Origin: Microbacterium sp. cf046
Lineage (GTDB): Bacteria; Actinomycetota; Actinomycetes; Actinomycetales; Microbacteriaceae
DNA length: 64,000 nt
Direction of reading: 5' to 3'
Assembly: GCF_900114345.1 (NCBI RefSeq)
Contig: NZ_FOZJ01000001.1
Location: 1,116,001 to 1,180,000, forward strand
The notes beneath the pieces are model-generated. The model did not search any database. It was not told the origin of the DNA and saw nothing but the letters and a program-made list of their open reading frames with translations. Of this stretch, positions 26,127 to 34,813 are shown one piece after another (within the stretch, counting starts at the first letter, position 1; each line of letters starts with the position of its first letter). Position numbers and translations under genes: made by a program.

Positions 26127-29100
26127 ATGGCGGCGTACTTCGTCCCCGCTCTCGATCTTCTCCCCTACTGGCCGCATGACCTGCTGGCCCCGAGTGACGT
26201 GCCCATGCTCGGTCGGCTCGGCCAGTACGCGGGCGTCACCGAGTTCGAACTCGTCGAGTACGAGGGCGAACTCGGCGTCGTGGGGACCCTGGCACTGTGG
26301 GACGAACTGACGCTCGACCTCCCGCTCGTGGACGGACTGCAGCTCGTCCTCGGCCAGCCCGGGCCCCACCTGACGGCACTGCCGTTCGAGCTGAGCTTCG
26401 GCGCGCCGACCACCGAGGTGACCGGCGGGCCGGCCGAAGTCGCACTCGACAAGTTCCTGAAAGGTCGCCAGGGTCCGTACGAACTCGTGCTTCCCGCAGT
26501 CGACATCGGACTTCGATTCGACCCTGAGCACTTGCGGCCGATGCGTCCGAAGGATGCGGGAGATCTGCGCAAGGGGTTCGAGATCGACCCGACCCGGACC
26601 GCGACGCAGCTCAACTTCCGGGGTGCGGTCGCGATCAACACCGACACCGGCATCCGGATGGAGGCGCCTGGCGACCTCGACCTGCCGTACTGCCAGATCG
26701 GGTCGACGGGGATCGTCATCACGGCGCAGGACCTCGTGATGAGGTTCTCGGACGACCAGCCGTTCCCGGAGGGGATCGACCCGGAGGCGTTCGACCTCGA
26801 TCCGGACTGGAAGGGCGTCTTCCTCGGGCGCGTCCAGGTGTTCAACCTCAACACGCTCGTGGAATGGCTTCCCGAGCGACTCGACCTCGAGAAGTGGTTC
26901 ATCGGCCGTGGCGGCGTGACCGGCAAGGCCACCGCGATCCTCGACCTCGCGCCCGACATGTCGGCCCAGGACTTCGCCGTACGCTCGTTCCGGTTCGCGT
27001 TCCAGCAGAACGCACTCCTGGAGGGGCTCATCCAGCTCGCGGTCAAGCTGCCCTATTTCGACGACAAGGTCGCCTACCTCGACCTCGCCATCACCAACGA
27101 GCCGACGCTCGACTTCCCGGAGTCCATGGGATTCATGGGTGCGATCGCCGGGGTGCAGCCGCCGGGCGGGAGCGAGGCGCCTCGACAGGACGAACTGATC
27201 GCGCTTCCGGCCGATCCGATTCTGCGGGTGGGTGTCACCAGACTCGGCGTCCGCGCCAAGCCGGATCGGGGTCGCGTCCGCAACGACGAACCTCCCGAAA
27301 CCCGCTTCTGGGACCTCCTGATCGATGGCCGCGTGGAGATCGGACCCGCTTCGACCGTGGCCGCTTCGCTGTTCGGCGGTGAGTTCACGGAGCTGATCCT
27401 CCAGGTGTCGCCGCGATTCGACTTCGTCCTGCCGAGCGGCCTCTGGCTCGCCATGAACGAGGCGGCCCGTACGAAGCTCGCTGCGTTCCCCGTCACGATC
27501 TCGCGGGTCGGGTTCGGGTCGCAGGACGCCGAGAAGTGGGTCGGGCTGGATGCCGCCGTGGACTTCGGCAAGGGCATCGGACCCGCCGCCTCGGTCAAGG
27601 GACTGCGTGTCTTCTACGGCGGTCCGCCGGGGACGCACATCTCCTTCGAGGGCATCGGCCTCAAGCTCGATCGAGCGGGCTTCGCCTTCGAGGGCTTCGT
27701 CTCCATGGTGACCGGCGCGGATCCGGGAGGCATCGCCGATCCCGGGGATCGCATCTTCCGCGGGGATGTGAAGCTCGCCGTCGCCGCCGGCGTCGGCGTG
27801 ACGCTCGAAGGCTCGGTCCTGTTCGGGACCAAGGCGGGCACCCGCTTCGGTTACGTCGCCCTCGATGCGGAGTTCGGCAGCGGGATCCCGGTCTTCTCGT
27901 CGGTCTCGTGGTTCGGCGCGGCGCTGCTCGCCGGGGTCAACGTCACCCCTGACAAGTCTCTGACCGGCGACCAGGGCGACGACTTCAACTGGTATCAGCA
28001 CTGGTACGCCCCTTCGCCGGGGCCGCACTCGGTCATCAACGCCCGCAAGTGGGTCCCCGCTGAGGATGGCTGGGCGGCGGGCGCCGGAGTCACCCTCGGA
28101 TCCAGTGACGGCAAAGCATGGAGCCTGAGGGCGCTCCTGGCGGTCGTCGCTCCCGGACCGGTCATCATCGTCGAGGGGCGCCTCCGTGTCCTGCAGACGC
28201 GCGAACCGCATTCCGGTCCGCCCCGTTCGACCACCATCCGGGGTCTCATGGTGCTCGACTTCGATCAGGGCGACTTCCTGCTGGCGCTCGAAGTGGACTA
28301 CAAGCTTCCCGAGTCCGGTCTGCTGATGGATGTGCACGCGGCGGGCGAGGTGTTCTACGGACACCGCCCCGGCGACTGGCACCTCGCGATCGGCTGGCCC
28401 GAGCCGATCAGCCGTCGGGTGCGCGCGAAAGCGCTGAAGCTGCTCGAGTGGGATGCATACCTCGTGATCACCGGGCGCGACCTGGAACTCGCGGAGCGGA
28501 CCTTCCCCGGCACGGCGCTCGCGGTCGGCTACCGCACCGGCATCGACAAGCGCGGCAAGTGGGGACCGATCAAGGGAGTGCTGGCCGTCTGGATCGCCGG
28601 CGACGTGGCGATCTCGTTCCGGCCGTTCTACATCCTCGCCGAGCTCTCCCTGCACGGAGAGGCGAGCATCAAGGTCTTCGGGATCGGATTCGAGCTGATG
28701 CTCGACGCGCTGCTCGCGCTCGAGGCGCCGGTCGACGGCGACGACGAATACTTCGGTGGAAAGGTGCGGATCAAGCTCGGCCTGCCGTGGCCGCTCCCGG
28801 ACATCAAGAAGGACATCCCGTTCGAGTGGGGCGACGCGAGCGGGATGCCGCCGCCGATCACACCGCTCGTCGACGGCGCGAGCGTGAGCCCGGGCTACAG
28901 CATCGTCGGCGAACGGCTCTACGAACGGGAGACCGGAGCCGTCTCCGGCATCTCGATGCCTCTCGACGGCCGGGTGTCGATCGCCTTTCAGCGTCCGATG
29001 CGGTCGACCTGGGCGGGAGCGCCGACTCCTGTCGATGTGGCGCGCCCTGACCGGGTGGGCGATCTCTACTACCGATACACACTGCTCGACGTCCGCGTTC

Positions 29101-31145
29101 AGGTGACGCCGTCGGCGGGCTCGCCGCACGACGCGACCGAGGACCTCTTCGGGCAGTGGACCCTCGGGCCGGGCGACGTCGACGGACCGCAGGCCGAGAG
29201 CCTCGTGCTGTGGGGGCTGACGCCGTTCCCCGCGGCGGGCAATCTCGCCTGGCCGGGTCGCACCGAACGCCGCTCTTGGGCCGACCTGCTGTTCGAGACG
29301 TACACCCGCTGGCCATGCGGCACCCTGCCGCCCGTCGAGCGGTGCGTCGACTTCGGCATCCCGCCGCTCGGGGTGTACGACCCGGAGCTGCGATACCGGC
29401 CGGAGCCCGCGTTCGGCGCGGTCGTCTTCCGCGCCTGGCCGGGTGTCGATGACCAGGAGGACGGTCTGCGAGGTGAGCGGGTCCAGGTGCCGCTCGCGAT
29501 CATCGGTGCCGGGGGCGGGGCGCCGGGTCAGGCCCTGAGGCTGGCGCGCACCACATTCCTGGGCGGCGAGGACGGCGGCGACGGTGCACAGGCGACGCTG
29601 GGCCCGGTGGACGGCGTGACCGTCGCCGGGGCGAGCATCGACCTGCCCCCGAGCGTGCGGGCCCATGGCCGGATCGAACACAACAAGGATCTGACGTTCC
29701 TCATCGTGATCGGGCTCCGCGGCGACGAGGTCGTGGCCAGCGCGATCGCCGACGGCCCGGACTTCGAGATCACCTCGGACGCCAAGCCGTTCACCCGGGT
29801 CATCCTGCGACTCCAGCCCCGCGGCGGTCCGAGCCGAAAGGGCGAGGACTTCCACACCCTGACGAAGTTCTGCTACACGACCGCGGCTGCGCTCGCGAAT
29901 GACGCCGAGGTGCACGCGCAGCGATCCCGGTGGCAGCACGTCATGGGACCGCTGACGATCGACCAGCCAGAAACGGACGCCGCGCCGTTCGGAACGCACC
30001 TTGTCCACGAGCCGCACGCGGCATATCGCATCGAACTCGACATCCGCACCGAGAGCGCCGCGGCACTCGATGACCCGTGGACCGACCTCGGCGTCGCCAC
30101 CGAAGCACTGACCGTGTCAACTGCCGGGGCGCCGGCGGACCTGTCACCGTACGTCCACTCCGTGGCTCCCGGCGACGGCGCCCGGCCCTTCTACGCCGAC
30201 TACGACCTGCGCATCCTCTACAACCAGCCCTACGTCGAGGCCATGTACCTGCGTGCCGGCGGCCGGCTCACCGCCGACCTGTTCACCTCCGGCGGCCAGC
30301 ACGTCGAGCCGGAGATCACGCGCGGGCGCACGCTGACACCGGCGATCACTGGCGAGGTCGGCATCCTGATCGACCGACTCGACGCGTCGGAATGCATCGT
30401 GGTCGACCTCGACACGATCGCCGGCTACGACGTGACCACCTACCGCACGCGCCTGGCGACGGCGACGGCCTACGAGGTCCGTGTCAGCGGAGGCGGCCTG
30501 CCCGACCCGGTGCACCGGTGGAGCTTCGTCACCAGCCGCTATCGCACGTTCGCCGAGCACATCGCCGACGCGCGTGCGACGCCCTGGCACGAGCGGCTCG
30601 CGGCGGGCATCGACTGGGCAGCGGTGGCAGCCGGGCTCGCGCCTGCCGTCGACCGCGGGCTCGAGGACCAGGCGTGGCGGAGCATCTGGCAGGGTGCCTT
30701 CGGGTTTCCCATCCGCACCCTCCCGACTCGCCCGGACATCACCGTCCTGTGGACGGAGGGCGCCGCCTTCGAGGCCCGCGCGCTCGCGATCGCGAGTCCC
30801 GAGCCCCTGTTCGCGGACGAGCGGACGATGCTCGTGCTCACGCGCAAGAAGACCACGATGGTGCTCACTCCGGCAGGCCCGCAGCCGACGGTCGCATGGG
30901 TGGAGGTGCCCCATCGCCTGGTGCGCTCGCTCGACGGGACCAGGGCGCTGCTGGTCGGGACCGACCTGGCCGGGCAGCCTGTTCCCCTCACCGCCGGCGC
31001 CTGCCGGCTGACGGCGACCTATCGCCTGGCAGGCATCCCCGGTCTGCCGGACCTCAGCCGGCAGGGCGACGACGCGGATGAGACGGCGACCTGGGCCTTC
31101 ACGCTGCCCGACACGCCGTCCCCGATCGTGGATCCGGAGGCGTGA
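26127..31145 (+). CDS. Unknown giant beta-rich protein (1672 residues), first gene of a three-gene unit
   Basis: I do not recognise this protein. No signal peptide, no convincing transmembrane helix and no enzyme motif are visible. Residues about 1-900 are a long run of alternating polar/hydrophobic strands separated by Gly-Asp turns (for example VSMVTGADPGG, VKLAVAAGVGVTLEGSVLF, VEVDYKLP-like segments), suggesting an extended beta structure. A proline-rich hinge (GMPPPITPL, about 900) leads to a second half of smaller beta domains up to the acidic C-terminus. The ATG at 26127 follows a TACGAT box by 6 bases. GGAGG near the end serves the next gene, 1 bp away. Base composition matches the neighbours. 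Function unknown; see findings. Confidence 0.85.
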   Translation: MAAYFVPALDLLPYWPHDLLAPSDVPMLGRLGQYAGVTEFELVEYEGELGVVGTLALWDELTLDLPLVDGLQLVLGQPGPHLTALPFELSFGAPTTEVTGGPAEVALDKFLKGRQGPYELVLPAVDIGLRFDPEHLRPMRPKDAGDLRKGFEIDPTRTATQLNFRGAVAINTDTGIRMEAPGDLDLPYCQIGSTGIVITAQDLVMRFSDDQPFPEGIDPEAFDLDPDWKGVFLGRVQVFNLNTLVEWLPERLDLEKWFIGRGGVTGKATAILDLAPDMSAQDFAVRSFRFAFQQNALLEGLIQLAVKLPYFDDKVAYLDLAITNEPTLDFPESMGFMGAIAGVQPPGGSEAPRQDELIALPADPILRVGVTRLGVRAKPDRGRVRNDEPPETRFWDLLIDGRVEIGPASTVAASLFGGEFTELILQVSPRFDFVLPSGLWLAMNEAARTKLAAFPVTISRVGFGSQDAEKWVGLDAAVDFGKGIGPAASVKGLRVFYGGPPGTHISFEGIGLKLDRAGFAFEGFVSMVTGADPGGIADPGDRIFRGDVKLAVAAGVGVTLEGSVLFGTKAGTRFGYVALDAEFGSGIPVFSSVSWFGAALLAGVNVTPDKSLTGDQGDDFNWYQHWYAPSPGPHSVINARKWVPAEDGWAAGAGVTLGSSDGKAWSLRALLAVVAPGPVIIVEGRLRVLQTREPHSGPPRSTTIRGLMVLDFDQGDFLLALEVDYKLPESGLLMDVHAAGEVFYGHRPGDWHLAIGWPEPISRRVRAKALKLLEWDAYLVITGRDLELAERTFPGTALAVGYRTGIDKRGKWGPIKGVLAVWIAGDVAISFRPFYILAELSLHGEASIKVFGIGFELMLDALLALEAPVDGDDEYFGGKVRIKLGLPWPLPDIKKDIPFEWGDASGMPPPITPLVDGASVSPGYSIVGERLYERETGAVSGISMPLDGRVSIAFQRPMRSTWAGAPTPVDVARPDRVGDLYYRYTLLDVRVQVTPSAGSPHDATEDLFGQWTLGPGDVDGPQAESLVLWGLTPFPAAGNLAWPGRTERRSWADLLFETYTRWPCGTLPPVERCVDFGIPPLGVYDPELRYRPEPAFGAVVFRAWPGVDDQEDGLRGERVQVPLAIIGAGGGAPGQALRLARTTFLGGEDGGDGAQATLGPVDGVTVAGASIDLPPSVRAHGRIEHNKDLTFLIVIGLRGDEVVASAIADGPDFEITSDAKPFTRVILRLQPRGGPSRKGEDFHTLTKFCYTTAAALANDAEVHAQRSRWQHVMGPLTIDQPETDAAPFGTHLVHEPHAAYRIELDIRTESAAALDDPWTDLGVATEALTVSTAGAPADLSPYVHSVAPGDGARPFYADYDLRILYNQPYVEAMYLRAGGRLTADLFTSGGQHVEPEITRGRTLTPAITGEVGILIDRLDASECIVVDLDTIAGYDVTTYRTRLATATAYEVRVSGGGLPDPVHRWSFVTSRYRTFAEHIADARATPWHERLAAGIDWAAVAAGLAPAVDRGLEDQAWRSIWQGAFGFPIRTLPTRPDITVLWTEGAAFEARALAIASPEPLFADERTMLVLTRKKTTMVLTPAGPQPTVAWVEVPHRLVRSLDGTRALLVGTDLAGQPVPLTAGACRLTATYRLAGIPGLPDLSRQGDDADETATWAFTLPDTPSPIVDPEA

Positions 31146-31146
31146 C

Positions 31147-34100
31147 ATGGCGGATCTGCTGCTCCAGGACCCCAGGCTGACGCTGATCGGCGCCGGCTTC
31201 CTCGGCGACTCCGAGGCGCAGGACGGTGTTCACCTGCGCTGGTCGTTCGACCCCGACCTCGGGTTCCCTGCCGAAGGCTTCCGGCTGTGGGTGCGCGACG
31301 CGTCCCGCGAGGACTCCCGCAAGGTGTCGTTCACGAAGCTCGCCACGCAGCTCGAGCAGCATCCTGCCGCGGCCGGGATCGCCACCGGGGTGACCGTGCA
31401 CCGCATGGACGGCGGCAGGATCGCCGCCGGACGCCGCTGCGACCAGATCGGCCTGGCGCTCGGTTCGGCGCCGCTGGTCCTGCGGTTCCGGCCGGGCTTC
31501 GGCGCCGCTCCGGAGCCGGTGAGGTCGGTGACCGTCTTCGGACTGAGCCAGCGCGGAGCGGTTTCGGTCCGCGCGCGGCACGCCGGCCGGGTCGCCGACT
31601 GCGCCGCGGTCGGCGCCGCACCGTGCCTCCGCGACCTCACCGGCGGAGCGATCGCCGAGGAGCTGACCGCACTCACCGGGGCAGACATGATGCTCGCCGG
31701 GCGCGACCTGCGCACGCGGCGCTCGGGTGACGGCGTCGCGGCGGCCGTGCGCGAGGACCGCGCCAGTGCATTGGAGCGGCTGCGGGATGTCGGCTTCGCG
31801 GCCGCCGCTGCGTCGTGCACGCCGTTCCAGCTCACCGTGCGGGCGGACGCGATCGACGAGGTCCTGGTGTCGGGCTGCGACGCGATCCTCGTCGGCGCGC
31901 TGTGGAGTCCGATCGCGCCGGATGACGCCGAGCGCGGCTGGACGCCGCTCGCCGGCCCAATCTGCCTTCCTGTCGATGACACGCCCGGCTCCCCATGTAC
32001 CGCCGGCGCGAGCGGGCGCGCCGTCGCGAGCGCCCGACTGCCGGATGCCGCCGACCTGCCCCCCGGTGCGCCGACGCGGGCCGAACTCGACGCGCGCCTC
32101 CTGGGCGCCGACTTCGACGAGCTCTCCACGTCGCTCGAGAAGGTCCTCAGCGGCGGGGGCCAGTTCGTGACCCGTCTCGCCGCCGATGACATCGACGACG
32201 GAACGACCTGGCGCTACGACGTCGTGCGCGACGCCGTCACGGCGGCAGCAGACCCGTACTTCGCGCGCATCCTGGGCCTGTACTGGGTCCACCATCCCAT
32301 CGACGCCACCGCTCGCCATGACTACCGCGTCGAGGCCACATGGCCGATCGACGGCGAGAAGAAGAGCCTGTCCTGGATCATCTACGATCGGGGACTCGAG
32401 GCGCAGCCACCCCTGCCTCCGCCGACCGCCACCGCCGCGACGCCGAGGATCGGCGCCGCGCACGTCATGGCCGACGGCATCCTGAATCCGTTCGAGATGG
32501 ACGTGACGGTGGATTGGCGGCGCCCCTCGGTCTGCGAGCTGGCCGACCCGGTGCGCAGCCCGATCGCCTACCTGATCGAACGCACCGCCGCCGACGATCC
32601 CGCCACGGGGCCGTACCGGCTCGTCACCCGCCGCACGTTCGAGGCCGGCGGGGTGCCGGAAGTCGTACCGGTCGTCATCGCGGACCCGGACGACGGCGCG
32701 CCCAGATTCTCGGAGGGGTATTTCGTCGACCGCGGACCCGGGTACGGCACGTTCCACTATCGCGTCCTCGGTCGTGACATCTTCGGGCGCACGAGCGGCC
32801 CGTCGGCGGCGGCATCCGTCCTCGTCACCGATCAGGTGGCTCCCGGCCCGCCGCTGAATCTCGCCGCCGAATACGTGGACCCCGCAGACCCGGACCGCGC
32901 GGGCAGCGAGATGCTGGCCTGGGCGAACCGCGATGCGACGGTGGGCGCCCAGCAGCGGGCCGCCATCGTGGTCCGTTGGGTGTGGCCGGAGGCGCGCCGG
33001 ATGCAGTTCCCGGACCTCGACGAGTTCCGGCTGTACTTCCGGCCGGGCTCACTGAATCACGTGCTCGGGCGCATCACCGACGTCGCGGAGGTCGCACCGG
33101 GGGAGTACACCGTGCGGACGGACATCGCGCCGATCGGACCGGACTTCCCGGTGCCACAGGCAGGCATCGACCTGGGGGCGCTGCGCAGCGAAGGCGAGGA
33201 GTGCACGATCGTCACCGTCACGACGGAGTCGGGACGGCTGGTCTTCCGCGTGCGAGCGAACGCCGCGGCACCGCCACTGATCGGGCCGTGCACGTTCCGG
33301 CTCGGCCGAGGCAGGTCCGCGACCGCCACTCAGCAGGCGCGCGCGCCGTATCCGGCGTTCCGCAGCTTCGAGCAGCCCCCGCACTGGGAGGGCTTCATCG
33401 TCGGACCGGCGACGCCGCCGCGACCTCTCCGAGTCGGTGCGGACGGGGTGCTGCGAGGCCCGGTTCCCGCCGGCCTGACCCTCGACGACATCCTCGTCGA
33501 CAGGGTGCTCGAACCCGTCGACGGGCAGGTGCACTGGCACTATCGGATGCTGCTGCGCGGGGTCGAACTCGTTCCGACGCGGGACCGGCCGCGAGCGGTG
33601 GGGACGTTCGGGATCGGCTCGGTCGATCTGGTGGGCAACGAGGGGCGGATCGCGCCGCCGGCATCGATCGTCGCGCTGCACAGGGTGCCCCCGCCTGTGC
33701 CGGTGATCGTGTACCCGCCGGTGAACTTCGCGACGCGCGCCGACTACCACGGCGCGTCGTGGTTCACGCTCGAGTGGACCGGCGTGCCCGACGTCGGGTA
33801 TCAGGTCTTTCGCGCGGGGGATCTCGATCTGCTGGCCGCCGCGGGCATCGAAGTCGCCGACCACCGTGCCGCCACCGACGACGAGCAGCGGCTTCAGCTG
33901 CAGCAGCTGGCGCTCGATCCGGCGAACATCGAGGCCTTCCGACTGGTGACGGCCGCACCGCTGCTCGGCACGGGCGGCCCGATGCAGCATCGCGACGCCC
34001 TGCCGGGTTCGTTGCGGAACCGCTTCGTCTACCGCATCCGCTCGATCGACCAGGCCGGCAATTTGGCGCCGTGGCCGCCGGCCACCGCCGCCACGTGCGT

Positions 34101-34800
34101 CGTCGTCGATCTGCCCGGTGTGCCGCCCGCGCCGCCCGCATGGGCGGAGGTCGCCTATCCGCCGTCCGGCGGCGTCACGCTGCGATGGACGCCGAACGCC
34201 TCCGTCGACATCCGCGGCTACCGGCTGTACCGCGCAGACGAGGCCGACGCCGCAGATGATGTGCGCTCGATGTCGCCGCTGTTCACCGCCGCCCAGGACG
34301 AGGGCGGCGGGACGGTGGTCGGCACGATGGTGGATCGGGATGCCGCGGGCGCGATCGTCTCTGTGACCGAGCTCGCCCCGGGCGATCGGCGCCCGGGTCG
34401 CCTCCTCCAGCACGTCGACACGACCGCCCGACCCGGCCGTCCGCTCTACTATCGGCTGGTCGCGGAGGATGCCGCCGGCAATCGGTCGGCGGCATCCGAG
34501 CGACTCGTCGTGCAGCTGCCCACGCTCGTGCCGCCCGCGCCGCCGGCGTGGGCGGCCCCGACCGTCACCGCAGGATCGATCGGGCTGCGCTGGTCGGCTG
34601 AGGAGGGGGTTGACTCCCTCGTCCTGCGCCGTGCGGACGGCGGCCTCTGGCGTGCACTGCGCCCGTGGGCCCCGCCCGGGGCGGACGCGTTCGACGACAC
34701 GGACGTGGCGGCCGGCACGCTGTACGAGTATCGGGTCCGCATCCGCGACCGCGTGGGCCACATCGTCGACGGTCCTGTCCTGCCCGTGACGGCGATCTGA
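31147..34800 (+). CDS. Unknown 1217-residue protein with fibronectin-type-III-like modules
   Basis: Second gene of the unit. The ATG is 1 bp after the previous stop codon, with GGAGG 6 bases upstream inside that gene. No signal peptide or membrane helix is seen. The N-terminal ~550 residues are unassigned and begin DPRLTLIGAGFLGDSEAQDGVHLRW. Fibronectin-III-like beta modules start near residues 564 (APGPPLNLAAEYVDP), 847 (PPPVPVIVYPP), 992 (VPPAPPAWAEV) and 1129 (VPPAPPAWAAP), each with the LRW/Y-x-LYR pattern and a closing Y-x-Y-R strand. The last two share VPPAPPAW, indicating an internal duplication. Such modules usually mediate binding or act as spacers; the enzymatic part, if any, is not visible. 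Confidence 0.85.
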   Translation: MADLLLQDPRLTLIGAGFLGDSEAQDGVHLRWSFDPDLGFPAEGFRLWVRDASREDSRKVSFTKLATQLEQHPAAAGIATGVTVHRMDGGRIAAGRRCDQIGLALGSAPLVLRFRPGFGAAPEPVRSVTVFGLSQRGAVSVRARHAGRVADCAAVGAAPCLRDLTGGAIAEELTALTGADMMLAGRDLRTRRSGDGVAAAVREDRASALERLRDVGFAAAAASCTPFQLTVRADAIDEVLVSGCDAILVGALWSPIAPDDAERGWTPLAGPICLPVDDTPGSPCTAGASGRAVASARLPDAADLPPGAPTRAELDARLLGADFDELSTSLEKVLSGGGQFVTRLAADDIDDGTTWRYDVVRDAVTAAADPYFARILGLYWVHHPIDATARHDYRVEATWPIDGEKKSLSWIIYDRGLEAQPPLPPPTATAATPRIGAAHVMADGILNPFEMDVTVDWRRPSVCELADPVRSPIAYLIERTAADDPATGPYRLVTRRTFEAGGVPEVVPVVIADPDDGAPRFSEGYFVDRGPGYGTFHYRVLGRDIFGRTSGPSAAASVLVTDQVAPGPPLNLAAEYVDPADPDRAGSEMLAWANRDATVGAQQRAAIVVRWVWPEARRMQFPDLDEFRLYFRPGSLNHVLGRITDVAEVAPGEYTVRTDIAPIGPDFPVPQAGIDLGALRSEGEECTIVTVTTESGRLVFRVRANAAAPPLIGPCTFRLGRGRSATATQQARAPYPAFRSFEQPPHWEGFIVGPATPPRPLRVGADGVLRGPVPAGLTLDDILVDRVLEPVDGQVHWHYRMLLRGVELVPTRDRPRAVGTFGIGSVDLVGNEGRIAPPASIVALHRVPPPVPVIVYPPVNFATRADYHGASWFTLEWTGVPDVGYQVFRAGDLDLLAAAGIEVADHRAATDDEQRLQLQQLALDPANIEAFRLVTAAPLLGTGGPMQHRDALPGSLRNRFVYRIRSIDQAGNLAPWPPATAATCVVVDLPGVPPAPPAWAEVAYPPSGGVTLRWTPNASVDIRGYRLYRADEADAADDVRSMSPLFTAAQDEGGGTVVGTMVDRDAAGAIVSVTELAPGDRRPGRLLQHVDTTARPGRPLYYRLVAEDAAGNRSAASERLVVQLPTLVPPAPPAWAAPTVTAGSIGLRWSAEEGVDSLVLRRADGGLWRALRPWAPPGADAFDDTDVAAGTLYEYRVRIRDRVGHIVDGPVLPVTAI

Positions 34801-34813
34801 GGGAGCGGAGACT

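Noticed and set aside
26022..30017. A 1331-codon open frame on the minus strand opposite the giant beta-rich gene
   Set aside because: Its translation is dominated by Arg, Glu, Asp, His and Val in a pattern typical of the reverse frame of GC-rich coding DNA; the + frame has better protein composition, promoter, RBS to the next gene and coupling.
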